Origin: Bacillota bacterium
GTDB taxonomy: Bacteria; Bacillota; Bacilli; Alicyclobacillales; SLC66
Length of the DNA stretch: 6,249 nt
Direction: 5' to 3'
Assembly: GCA_021820825.1 (NCBI GenBank)
Contig: JAKADD010000089.1
Location: forward strand, 1 to 6,249
The notes under the pieces were generated by a model. The model saw nothing but the letters and a program-made list of their open reading frames with translations. It did no database searches and was not told the origin of the DNA. Below, one piece after another: positions 1 through 6,249 of this stretch. The position numbers were made by a program, and so were the translations under genes. The number at the start of each line of letters is the position of its first letter. Position 1 is the first letter of the stretch.

Positions 1-1
1 G

Positions 2-2734
2 TCCACCATGTATAACCTCGCCAGTCAGACCGTTGACCCCGCTCTGTCGACAGTGCCGGGCGTCGCCACGGTGAACATGATCGGCGGTCGACCCATGCAG
101 GTGAATGTCACCCTCCAGGCCGCCAGCCTGGAGCAGTATGGTCTCACGCTGGCAAAAGTGAAATCCGCCATCGCAACGCAAAACAGCGCCGCTCCCGGCG
201 GCACAGTGCAGCAGGGCAGCCAGACGAACCCCGTGCAGGTGTCGGGTCAGGCGGGGAGCCTTGCCCAACTCGGACAGATGGAGGTCGCGGCCGGCGGCAG
301 AATGATCCCGCTCTCGGACCTCGGAACGATTGTCCAGGGCTATCCCCCTGTCACCACACTCAGTCATCTAAGCGGCAAGACAGCCATCGGTTTTGTGATC
401 AGCGTGCAGTCAAACGCCAACACACTGCAGACTGCGCAGAATGTGCGCACTGCAATCACGCAATTGCAGAGTTCCCTACCAAAAGGCGCCCATCTCGTCA
501 TCACGGGCGATGTCACGACCTACACGCGTCAGGCGATGACCGCCACACAGAGAGATCTGTTTTTGGGGATTTTGGCGGCGGGCATCATGATCCTGGTCTG
601 GCTGCATCGCCTGCGCATGACTTTCGTCGTGCTGCTCACCATTCCCGCGACACTCTGCGCCACGTTTCTCGCCATGTACGCCGTCGGTTTTTCGATCGAC
701 ATGATCAGCCTGCTGGCGCTCGGGCTGCTGATCGGAATTCTGGTCGACGACGCGATCGTCGTTCTGGAAAGCATTGAGCGGCGGCGATCCCGCGGCCTTT
801 CTCCTGCGGATGCGGCTTTTCAGGGGCGCATGGAGATTGCGGGAGCCGCAGTCGCCATCACTCTCACGGACGTCGTGGTGTATGCTCCTGTCGCCTTCAT
901 GCAAGGCAACATCGGACAACTGTTCCGCGAATTTGGCCTCACCATTGTATTCGCGTCGCTGTTTTCACTGTTCATCTCGTTTACGCTCACCCCGCTGCTC
1001 GCGGCCCACTTCGTCTGGAGAGCGGGGGCTTCCGAGCGCCCGAACCGCTTCGCCCTGTGGTGGGATTCCCGCTTCGAGCGACTCCGCGACACTTACGAAC
1101 GCGTATTGCGGTTTGCGCTGCGAAACACTCTGCTGATCGGAGCGGTGGTTCTGGCAGCCGTCGCCTTTGATCTGACGGCGGTGCGCGCAGGATGGGTTCC
1201 AACTACCTATACGCCAAAGCAGAATTCTTCTGTGCTGTTTGTAAACGCGCAGATGCCGGCAGGCACCGGCATCAACTCGACAAGTTCGGCCGTTGACACC
1301 CTGGCTGGGCGAATCCAGCACATCGCTGGCGTACAGGATGTCTTCTCGACAACCGGTTTTGGCAACGGATCCTTAACGGCGCAAAATATCGGACGCCTGA
1401 CCGTTGATCTGAGTTCCCATACGACACTGACTTCTGCTGCGCTCACAACGCTGGTGGACAATATCGCCCAACAGATCCCCGGACTCAAAATCCAGACCAA
1501 TACTCCCAACGCGCTGCTGAGCGGAGGCGGCGGCGGTGGTGGTGGTGGAGGCGGTGGATCGCTGTCTATCGTGTTGCGCGGGCCGTCCATGAGTACGCTG
1601 CAGACACTGTCTGATCAAGTCATTCTCGCGCTGCAGAAGATTCCAGGCATTACGAACCCAGCCAGCACCGCCCAAAGCACGCAACCGACCCTGTCTCTGC
1701 AGGTCAACCCGCAGGCGGTCGCTGCCTACTCACTCAGCGGACGTCAAGTCGGAGCGGCCATTCACGCCTTGCTTCAGGGCGGCGTCGCATCGCAGTATCG
1801 GCCCAATCCAAACACGGTCTCCGAGCCCATCGTCTTGCAGGTGTCAACGCAGTCCATATCGACCGCCTCTGCGACGACCGCCGTTGGCGGTCAGGGTCTC
1901 TCTCTGCAGCAATTGCTGAATCTGCCCATTGCGACATCTGGCGGCGTACCTGTCACACTCGGTCAGGTGGCAAGCGTCTCGCTCACAGCGTCTCCAGCGA
2001 AGGAACAGGAGTACAATCGCGAGTTGTCGGTGCAGATCACGGCAAATACAGGCGGGCAACCACTGGGAGTGATCGCGCAGGAAACCAAAACGGCCCTGGC
2101 CAAACTGTCCGTGCCAGCCGGCTTCTCTTATCAGTTCAATGGCGCAATCCAGCAAAAGGCGCGCGCCTTCGGGCCACTGTCAGCAGCGCTGAAGCTCTCC
2201 ATCCTGTTGATTTACATGTTGCTCGCCGCGCTCTATGAGAGTTTTGTGGATCCACTGGCAGTGATCATCACACTGCCGCTCGCTCTGACCGGATCGCTTT
2301 TGGGACTGCTGATCACCGGAGTTCCCTTGAGCCTGTATGCATTTATTGCCATCATCATGTTGACCGGACTGGTGGCAAAAAACGCGATCCTGCTGATCGA
2401 TTACGCAAAGCGTGCGACGCGCGAGCGGGATATTGCCATGACGGAGGCGCTCGTCGAGGCTGGCCGTACTCGCCTGCGACCAATTCTCATGACGACGGGA
2501 ACGATCACACTCGCCATGCTTCCGCTCGCTTTGCCGTTTGGCGCTGGCGTTTCGGAGCGTATGCCCATGGCCGTCGTGCTCATTGGCGGCATGTTGGTCG
2601 GCACGCTGCTGACACTGATCGTCCTGCCAGTGGTCTACCTGAAACTGGTGCAGACCAAGAATGCCCTGACCGGCCTGATTGCAGGATGGAAAGCCCGCCT
2701 GCGGACATTTCGAACGGCAAGACCAGAGCGCTGA
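2..2734 (+). CDS. RND-family (AcrB/HAE-type) efflux transporter, N-terminus outside window
   Basis: This is an inner-membrane proton-driven exporter of the resistance-nodulation-division superfamily. The reading frame is open from base 2, and the first in-frame ATG (base 8) falls inside a conserved porter-domain strand ('VPGVATVNMIGG'), so it is not the real start. By comparison with AcrB about 160 residues are missing. Counting from that ATG (908 residues): the rest of the first periplasmic loop lies at 1-170; TM2-TM6 at about 184-335, with the TM4 acidic pair in LVDDAIVV (D247, D248); TM7 near 375-392; the second periplasmic loop at 393-725; TM8-TM12 at 728-878. K791 in VAKNAILLIDYAK (TM10) completes the Asp-Asp-Lys proton relay, and the TM11 motif RPILMTTGT is present. 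GFGNGSLTAQN (451-461) matches the switch-loop region. The C-terminus is complete. A run of 12 glycines (506-517) is unusual. Substrate cannot be read from sequence; the Asp pair favours the drug/amphiphile (HAE) class. An adaptor gene, if present, is not in the window. Confidence 0.95.
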   Translation, partial: STMYNLASQTVDPALSTVPGVATVNMIGGRPMQVNVTLQAASLEQYGLTLAKVKSAIATQNSAAPGGTVQQGSQTNPVQVSGQAGSLAQLGQMEVAAGGRMIPLSDLGTIVQGYPPVTTLSHLSGKTAIGFVISVQSNANTLQTAQNVRTAITQLQSSLPKGAHLVITGDVTTYTRQAMTATQRDLFLGILAAGIMILVWLHRLRMTFVVLLTIPATLCATFLAMYAVGFSIDMISLLALGLLIGILVDDAIVVLESIERRRSRGLSPADAAFQGRMEIAGAAVAITLTDVVVYAPVAFMQGNIGQLFREFGLTIVFASLFSLFISFTLTPLLAAHFVWRAGASERPNRFALWWDSRFERLRDTYERVLRFALRNTLLIGAVVLAAVAFDLTAVRAGWVPTTYTPKQNSSVLFVNAQMPAGTGINSTSSAVDTLAGRIQHIAGVQDVFSTTGFGNGSLTAQNIGRLTVDLSSHTTLTSAALTTLVDNIAQQIPGLKIQTNTPNALLSGGGGGGGGGGGGSLSIVLRGPSMSTLQTLSDQVILALQKIPGITNPASTAQSTQPTLSLQVNPQAVAAYSLSGRQVGAAIHALLQGGVASQYRPNPNTVSEPIVLQVSTQSISTASATTAVGGQGLSLQQLLNLPIATSGGVPVTLGQVASVSLTASPAKEQEYNRELSVQITANTGGQPLGVIAQETKTALAKLSVPAGFSYQFNGAIQQKARAFGPLSAALKLSILLIYMLLAALYESFVDPLAVIITLPLALTGSLLGLLITGVPLSLYAFIAIIMLTGLVAKNAILLIDYAKRATRERDIAMTEALVEAGRTRLRPILMTTGTITLAMLPLALPFGAGVSERMPMAVVLIGGMLVGTLLTLIVLPVVYLKLVQTKNALTGLIAGWKARLRTFRTARPER
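1523..1558 (+). repeat. (GGN)12 tract encoding 12 consecutive glycines in the RND pump
   Basis: Twelve glycine codons in a row, in mixed use: one GGA, three GGC, four GGT, then GGA, GGC, GGT, GGA. They sit between the strand ending NALLS and the strand SLSIVLRGP, near the start of a porter subdomain in the second periplasmic loop. The reading frame stays intact on both sides. The sub-runs (GGC x3, GGT x4) look like triplet slippage, while the mixed ends suggest an older tract kept by selection for a glycine linker. Confidence 0.97.
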
Positions 2735-2758
2735 GCGCGCCAACGCAGTTTATCCCAT

Positions 2759-2794
2759 GCAAATAGGGAGGGGAGCGATCCCCTCCCTATTTGC
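2759..2794. terminator. Perfect 16-bp hairpin with GCGA tetraloop, likely bidirectional terminator
   Basis: Bases 2759-2774 are the exact reverse complement of 2779-2794 (arm GCAAATAGGGAGGGGA), with loop GCGA, a GNRA-type tetraloop when read from the plus strand. It lies 24 bp past the stop of the RND gene and 39 bp past the stop of the convergent minus-strand gene, where a shared terminator is expected. No clean T-run follows the stem on either strand; the nearest thing is TATTT inside the outer stem. It could therefore end transcription weakly, or mainly protect mRNA 3' ends from nucleases. Confidence 0.7.
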
Positions 2795-2833
2795 GTCGAA
2801 ATCATGTCGATCTGGTTCTGCGGTCGGTCTCCG

Positions 2834-3493
2834 TCAACGTTCGTTGATCAGATGAACGACTTCTTTCTGGAGAACCTGCGCACTGACTTTATGCTTTTCA
2901 TGCGCAGCCCGATAAGCCATGAGATCCTTCACGAGCACTGGTTCGCTGACATGGGCGGCGGCCGCCATCTTGACAATGGATTCTCCGGCGTGCATTTTGG
3001 ACCTGACTTCCTTGGCGTTCAGGCGGGTCAGCTTCTCCACCTCTTTCAGAAGCCCGCCAGAGAGCGCTGCGCGGTGATGGCTGAGATGAGGATCTGCCAT
3101 CCACACCGCCAGCGACGCGTCCACTGTTTTCTCCAGCGCAGCAGCCTTGACCGTTGTGAGATGCTTGTCCTTGACTTCCAAGGCTGCTCGATCACGCACC
3201 AGTATTTCCAGTTCACTGAGCAGTCGCGGACGCGTGATCTTGGCTGCCAATGCCAGATCCAGCAACGTCTTGTGATGGCGCAAATCGACGTTTACAACCT
3301 GCGGTTTCAAATGCAGAAACGCCGCAAATTGCGGACTGTGTATGACATCTTGCACGATTGCCGGCGCCGGTTTTGGATGCGCGGCGGTCTTTGCAGTGGC
3401 GGCAAATGCGCCGCTCTGCAGTACGGGCAGCGCAACCACTGCCGAAAGGACTACTGCCGCGCCGATCCGCGCCATATTCATTGCTCGCTTCAT
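2834..3493 (-). CDS. Secreted repeat-containing helical protein of unknown function
   Basis: I do not recognise a named family. The protein has 219 residues from the ATG at 3493. That start is chosen because GGGGAG lies 7 nt upstream and a signal peptide begins there: positive n-region MKRAMNMAR, hydrophobic core IGAAVVLSAVVALPVL, and an AFA/AT cleavage site after residue 31. The frame stays open for 27 more codons upstream, but those look non-coding. The mature part (~188 aa) has no cysteine, is rich in Ala, Lys, Leu and His (14 His), and looks all-helical. It contains two copies of a ~41-residue helical unit (59-99 and 155-195) that align without gaps, for example TLLDLALAAKITRPRLLSEL against SIVKMAAAAHVSEPVLVKDL. 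No lipobox, sortase motif or transmembrane segment follows the signal, so release to the outside or wall association is inferred. The gene is convergent with the RND pump and lies downstream of the oxidoreductase terminator, so it is probably monocistronic. Confidence 0.82.
   Translation of the reverse strand: MKRAMNMARIGAAVVLSAVVALPVLQSGAFAATAKTAAHPKPAPAIVQDVIHSPQFAAFLHLKPQVVNVDLRHHKTLLDLALAAKITRPRLLSELEILVRDRAALEVKDKHLTTVKAAALEKTVDASLAVWMADPHLSHHRAALSGGLLKEVEKLTRLNAKEVRSKMHAGESIVKMAAAAHVSEPVLVKDLMAYRAAHEKHKVSAQVLQKEVVHLINER
2909..3031 (-). repeat. Second copy of the internal ~41-aa helical repeat
   Basis: Encodes residues 155-195 of the secreted protein (LTRLNAKEVRSKMHAG... to ...DLMAYR). 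This copy keeps the 'HAGESIVKMA' turn better than the first copy, where the glycine position is a histidine. Likeness also extends past each unit (LEKTV at 120-124, LQKEV at 208-212) if about eight residues are gapped, so the duplicated module may be longer than 41 residues. Confidence 0.68.
3197..3319 (-). repeat. First copy of the internal ~41-aa helical repeat
   Basis: Encodes residues 59-99 of the secreted protein (FLHLKPQVV... to ...SELEILV). It aligns without gaps to residues 155-195, 96 residues further on. Identical or similar positions include L62/L158, V67/V163, L71/M167, T76/S172, L77/I173, A81/A177, A83-A84/A179-A180, I86/V182, T87/S183, P89/P185, L91/L187 and L95/L191. The shared pattern resembles a helix-turn-helix-like 'G-x-S-l-x-x-l-A-x-x-x-x-v-s' unit. 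Confidence 0.7.
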
Positions 3494-3500
3494 TTTTCGT

Positions 3501-3506
3501 CTCCCC
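3501..3506 (-). promoter_or_regulatory. Ribosome binding site of the secreted-protein gene
   Basis: GGGGAG on the minus strand, 7 nt before the ATG at 3493. It is what decides the start: no comparable site supports the longer open frame, and the signal peptide begins at this ATG. Confidence 0.75.
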
Positions 3507-3624
3507 ACCCTTTTGTATGGTCCGCCATTCGCGCGACCCAAGTCCAGAACGCCAACTGCGTTTGCACTGCACATCGAGATGTCATCAGGGCAACGACGCC
3601 TATGTACAACGCAGATGGCGCTCT

Positions 3625-3653
3625 ATTCTCCACAGTAACCAGGAAGAGTTGAA
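3625..3653 (-). promoter_or_regulatory. Weak candidate sigma-A promoter for the secreted-protein gene
   Basis: On the minus strand, TTCAAC (3648-3653) and GAGAAT (3625-3630) are 17 nt apart, just downstream of the oxidoreductase terminator. Both hexamers match consensus poorly (about 3/6 and 4/6), and the leader would be about 125-130 nt. The region 3494-3730 must hold a promoter if the terminator works, but this is only the best of several weak choices. I see no other gene, riboswitch or clear operator in that stretch. Confidence 0.2.
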
Positions 3654-3672
3654 ATTCGCTTGAAAATACAAT

Positions 3673-3703
3673 AAAAAGCCCGCGATGAATGTTCACCGCG
3701 GGC
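3673..3703 (-). terminator. Intrinsic terminator of the 2-oxoacid oxidoreductase operon
   Basis: Read on the minus strand, GCCCGCG (3697-3703) pairs with CGCGGGC (3678-3684). A G-U pair and a TGA/TCA extension follow, giving an 11-bp stem around a 4-nt loop. A T-run (TTTTT, 3673-3677) then ATT comes directly after. This is a textbook Rho-independent terminator, 27 nt beyond the stop codon of the alpha-beta gene. It separates the operon from the secreted-protein gene on the same strand. Confidence 0.92.
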
Positions 3704-3730
3704 GCGTTCGGATCTGATCCCCACATGCCC

Positions 3731-6031
3731 CTAGAGATATGGGTTGGCGTGTTTTTCCGTCAAACGCTGCCACCGCCGCTGCACTTCGTCTTCGAACTGT
3801 TTCAGCATCCCCTGGTTGTCCGGGTGCAGCAGATGCTTTGTTTTGCCCATCGTTTTTAACCAGTCAGACACGGGCACGCGTTTTCCCTTTTGTTCCGGAT
3901 TGTACGTGATGGTTGTGACGCCCCGCTCGACCTCATACAGCGGGAAAAAGCAACTGTCCACTGCGGCGCCCACTATTTCATGCCCCGCATCGTCCGCCGC
4001 TTTCCAGTTGAGCGGGCAGGCAATGAGAATCTTGCCATACGCCATGCCCTCATGTGTTGCATACCATTGCGCCTTGGCCGCTTTCCTGATCAAATCCTGG
4101 GCGTGCGCCTCTGTTCCCGTGAACACATACGGGATATTGGTGGCGGCCATGATTTGCGCTGTATCCTTGTGATGGAACGTCTTGCCCTGCTCCTGTTTCC
4201 CGACTCCCGAAGTCGATGTCTGATGGCCGAGCGGCGTTGAATAGGACATCTGCGAGCCGGTATTCATGTAGCCTTCGTTGTCGTATTCGAGAATGATCAT
4301 TTTATGTCCGCGAAGCGCCGTGCCAATGGCAGACCCCATGCCAATATCCATGCCGCCGTCCCCTGTGACCATCAGAAACGTCACGTCATCATCGTAGTGA
4401 ATCTCGCCCCGCCGCCTGCGCTCCATAAACATCTCCACGACGCCGGACAACGTTGCGGCGCCATTTTGGAACAGGTTGTGAATATACGTGACGCGATGCG
4501 AAGATACCGGAAACCCGGTGGTCGTGACCATGGCGCACCCTGTTTGATACAGGACGATGACGTTTCCCTCGATTCCTTTGAGAAACGTATTGACGCCCGG
4601 GAAAATGCCGCAACCCGGGCAGGCCCCATGACCTGGAGCAATGCGGTTGGCCTTCGCAGTCAGCGCGCGCAGCGTGGGTATCTTCACTGTCAGCTGATCT
4701 GTTTTCGGATCGTGAGCGACCTGGACAAATCCGCTCGTCTGCTCCCTTTGCAACGCCATCGTCCGCTCCTTGGGCGCAGAATCCGGGTTGCCGGCCGTGT
4801 GGCCATAATAGTCAAATGATGCGACCTCCCGGCCGGCAAGCGCATCGAGACACAGTCCAAATAAAGCCTCCGCGTCGTCTGGATAGAAATCGCGCCCGCC
4901 CAGGCCATAAATGCGCGTGATTACCCGCACCGGAGCGTGCGCTTCCTGCAAGGCCGCCTTGATTTCATGGCTCACGTTGGCGCCGTGCCCGCCATACGAA
5001 TCGGCGCGCTCCCCCACAAGGACCACTTTTGCCGTGCGCAGGGCTGAGATGATTGCATCCTTTGGAAAAGGACGAATCATGACAGGCGCCAGAACACCCG
5101 CTTTGATCCCGCTCTCGCGCAGACGATCAGCGGCGTCTCTGGCAGAATCCGCAGCGGAATTCAGAAGCACCACGACAACCTCCGCGTCCTCCATGCGATA
5201 GGCAGACAGCAGATCATAGCTGCGACCGCTCTGCGCCAGGTATTCACTGGCAACGGACTGAAAAACCTCCTGAGCCTTGTACATGGCTTGCGATTGCATA
5301 TAACGTATGTTAATCAGGTCTGGATCGTTCATGTAGGGCCCGATGGTCACGACATGTTCGAAATCAAGCGCGTCTATGGGCGCGACTGGCGTCTCGCCGA
5401 CAAAGTGCGCCACGTCCTTGGCATCGGAAAAATACTGGACGCGCCGTTTTTGGTGGGATGTAAAGAAACCGTCGGACGCCACGATCACCGGCAGACGTAC
5501 ATCCGCGTGCTCCGCGACACGCAACGCAATCAGATTGAGATCGTACACTGCTTGAGGATCTTTTGCCAATAAAATCGGCCATCCGATATTAAACGCGTAG
5601 TATAGATCGGAATGATCGCCGCGAATGTCAAGCGGCCCCGACACCGCACGGGTGACGAGATTCAGAATCATCGGGAACCGCGTTCCTGACTGGACTGGCA
5701 GTTGCTCGATCATATACAGGAATCCCTGTGCGGAAGTGGCGTTGAACACCCGGCCTCCTGCAGCGGCGGCTCCATAACAGATCCCCGCCGATCCATGTTC
5801 GCCGTCAGCGGGGATCATGACCATGTCGTGTTCCCCATTCGCCTTCATTTCATCCAGATACTCGGCGATTTCGGTGGACGGTGTAATAGGAAAGTAGCCC
5901 ATCAGATGATAATTGATTTGTGCTGCGGCCTTTGCCGCCATTTCATTACCGGAACGAAAGTCGGTGGTTTGCTGGAAGCGTTTTTCATCCGCCAGTTGCA
6001 CAGGCCTAGGGTGGTGTTCCTGCAGTGCCAT
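3731..6031 (-). CDS. Pyruvate/2-oxoacid:ferredoxin oxidoreductase, fused alpha-beta subunit
   Basis: This cytoplasmic enzyme uses thiamine diphosphate (TPP) and CoA to decarboxylate a 2-oxoacid, giving acyl-CoA, CO2 and reduced ferredoxin. It has 766 residues from the ATG at 6031, chosen because AAGGAG lies 9 nt upstream; a TTG at 6052 is also in frame but lacks its own site. The alpha part covers about 1-410: PITPST (48-53), GEHGSAG with the likely TPP-activating Glu78, NATSAQG (97-103), an Arg at 128, DGF (187-189), RPFP (320-323) and GLGGRDFYP (376-384). A linker of about 40 residues leads to the beta part, about 450-766: GHGACPGCG (467-475), TGC (C499), the TPP motif GDG (557-559) with YDNEGYMNTG (N585), and DSCFFPLYE (C694). 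C471, C474, C499 and C694 are the expected four ligands of the proximal 4Fe-4S cluster. Alpha (~390 aa) and beta (~310 aa) are usually separate genes in the multi-subunit class. Pyruvate is the likeliest substrate; branched-chain 2-oxoacids cannot be ruled out. Confidence 0.93.
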   Translation of the reverse strand: MALQEHHPRPVQLADEKRFQQTTDFRSGNEMAAKAAAQINYHLMGYFPITPSTEIAEYLDEMKANGEHDMVMIPADGEHGSAGICYGAAAAGGRVFNATSAQGFLYMIEQLPVQSGTRFPMILNLVTRAVSGPLDIRGDHSDLYYAFNIGWPILLAKDPQAVYDLNLIALRVAEHADVRLPVIVASDGFFTSHQKRRVQYFSDAKDVAHFVGETPVAPIDALDFEHVVTIGPYMNDPDLINIRYMQSQAMYKAQEVFQSVASEYLAQSGRSYDLLSAYRMEDAEVVVVLLNSAADSARDAADRLRESGIKAGVLAPVMIRPFPKDAIISALRTAKVVLVGERADSYGGHGANVSHEIKAALQEAHAPVRVITRIYGLGGRDFYPDDAEALFGLCLDALAGREVASFDYYGHTAGNPDSAPKERTMALQREQTSGFVQVAHDPKTDQLTVKIPTLRALTAKANRIAPGHGACPGCGIFPGVNTFLKGIEGNVIVLYQTGCAMVTTTGFPVSSHRVTYIHNLFQNGAATLSGVVEMFMERRRRGEIHYDDDVTFLMVTGDGGMDIGMGSAIGTALRGHKMIILEYDNEGYMNTGSQMSYSTPLGHQTSTSGVGKQEQGKTFHHKDTAQIMAATNIPYVFTGTEAHAQDLIRKAAKAQWYATHEGMAYGKILIACPLNWKAADDAGHEIVGAAVDSCFFPLYEVERGVTTITYNPEQKGKRVPVSDWLKTMGKTKHLLHPDNQGMLKQFEDEVQRRWQRLTEKHANPYL

Positions 6032-6040
6032 GCCAAACAT

Positions 6041-6046
6041 CTCCTT
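6041..6046 (-). promoter_or_regulatory. Ribosome binding site of the alpha-beta oxidoreductase gene
   Basis: AAGGAG on the minus strand, 9 nt before the ATG at 6031. It favours that ATG over the ATG at 6040, which directly abuts the site, and over the TTG at 6052, which lies upstream of it. Confidence 0.8.
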
Positions 6047-6105
6047 CACCAAGATGCGGTTATGGGTCTATCCCGAAAAATCGCTCGTCTCTGCCCGCCA
6101 GGGAA

Positions 6106-6249
6106 CTATTTGTGTATTACACGATGCTCGGCGGCAAACAGATCGGTCTCGCGAACAGTAGCCAGGGCGTCGGTTGGACAGGCGCGAACACATTTCAGGC
6201 AGCCCTTGCAGTACTGATAATCAATCCCCTGCAGGTACTCAAACGAGCG
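6106..6249 (-). CDS. 2-oxoacid:ferredoxin oxidoreductase delta (ferredoxin) subunit, C-terminal fragment
   Basis: The last 47 residues of a gene that runs in from beyond the right edge and ends at a TAG (6108-6106). The visible part reads RSFEYLQGIDYQYCKGCLKC and then VRACPTDALATVRETD. This carries a complete CxxCxxCxxxCP cluster motif, with cysteines at visible residues 14, 17, 20 and 24. 'Y-CKGC-x-C...CP..A' is the typical second 4Fe-4S motif of PorD-type delta subunits; the first motif would lie outside. The protein passes electrons from the beta-subunit cluster to external ferredoxin. The stop is 74 nt before the ATG of the alpha-beta gene on the same strand, with no terminator between, so they should share a transcript. 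Whether this is a lone delta subunit or the tail of a gamma-delta fusion cannot be told here. Confidence 0.88.
   Translation of the reverse strand, partial: RSFEYLQGIDYQYCKGCLKCVRACPTDALATVRETDLFAAEHRVIHK

Noticed and set aside
8..10. ATG at base 8 as the start of the RND gene
   Set aside because: The frame is open to the window edge, and about 160 residues including TM1 and most of the first porter subdomain would be missing; the conserved strand around this ATG shows the gene is cut by the window.
2180..2743. Minus-strand open frame of 187 codons within the 3' part of the RND gene
   Set aside because: It is opposite TM8-TM12 of the pump; its Gln/His/Arg-rich translation is the mirror of hydrophobic codons, not a gene.
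3494..3574. Upstream extension of the secreted protein by 27 residues, starting near 3574
   Set aside because: The extension has no ribosome binding site and would bury the signal peptide. The ATG at 3493 has a good site 7 nt upstream.
2804..3652. Long plus-strand open frame of 282 codons opposite the secreted-protein gene
   Set aside because: It is antisense to a gene with a signal peptide, ribosome binding site and internal repeats. Its translation is rich in Cys, Arg, His and Gln with no recognisable domain, as expected of a shadow frame.
3649..3677. Plus-strand promoter-like pair TTGAAA and TAAAAA, 17 nt apart
   Set aside because: The second hexamer is the complement of the terminator's T-run, and any transcript would run antisense into the oxidoreductase gene with no gene to serve. 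AT-rich terminator flanks often mimic promoters.
4304..4819. Plus-strand open frame of 171 codons within the alpha-beta oxidoreductase gene
   Set aside because: It lies opposite conserved beta-subunit motifs (the CPGCG and TPP regions), and its composition is typical of antisense frames in GC-rich genes.
5702..6217. Plus-strand open frame of 171 codons spanning the start of the alpha-beta gene and the delta gene
   Set aside because: It crosses two genes whose conserved motifs are clear on the other strand, and it has no supporting domain.

Overview
The window holds two complete genes and two genes cut by its edges, with good coding density and about 55-58% GC by eye. I think the source is a Bacillota (Firmicutes) bacterium, perhaps Alicyclobacillus-like. 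The reasons are strong purine-rich ribosome binding sites (AAGGAG, GGGGAG), a classical secreted protein built from 'Gly-Glu-Ser-Ile...Met-Ala...Val-Ser' helical repeats of a kind I associate with Bacillales envelope proteins, and a ferredoxin-dependent 2-oxoacid oxidoreductase. This placement is an inference and not secure.

Layout. (1) 2-2734, plus strand: the C-terminal ~85% of an RND (AcrB/HAE-type) efflux pump, with its proton-relay residues intact and an odd run of 12 glycines in the second periplasmic loop. (2) 2759-2794: a perfect 16-bp hairpin with a GCGA loop between two convergent genes, probably a shared terminator. (3) 2834-3493, minus strand: a 219-residue secreted, cysteine-free, histidine-rich protein of unknown function with an internal duplication. 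(4) 3494-3730: non-coding, holding that gene's leader and ribosome binding site, and a canonical intrinsic terminator for the next gene. (5) 3731-6031, minus strand: a fused alpha-beta subunit of a pyruvate/2-oxoacid:ferredoxin oxidoreductase (766 aa). (6) 6106-6249, minus strand: the last 47 residues of the ferredoxin-type (delta) subunit of the same enzyme, cut by the window edge.

How they work together. The delta and alpha-beta genes form an operon read on the minus strand. The enzyme oxidatively decarboxylates a 2-oxoacid with CoA and thiamine diphosphate. Electrons leave through the proximal cluster in the beta part and then through the delta ferredoxin domain. The secreted protein lies behind the oxidoreductase terminator and looks independently transcribed. 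The RND pump comes from the opposite direction and is functionally separate.

I see no mobile element, CRISPR array, tRNA or rRNA gene, and no clearly new multi-gene system. The points most worth a second look are the alpha-beta fusion, the polyglycine insert, and the uncharacterised repeat protein.
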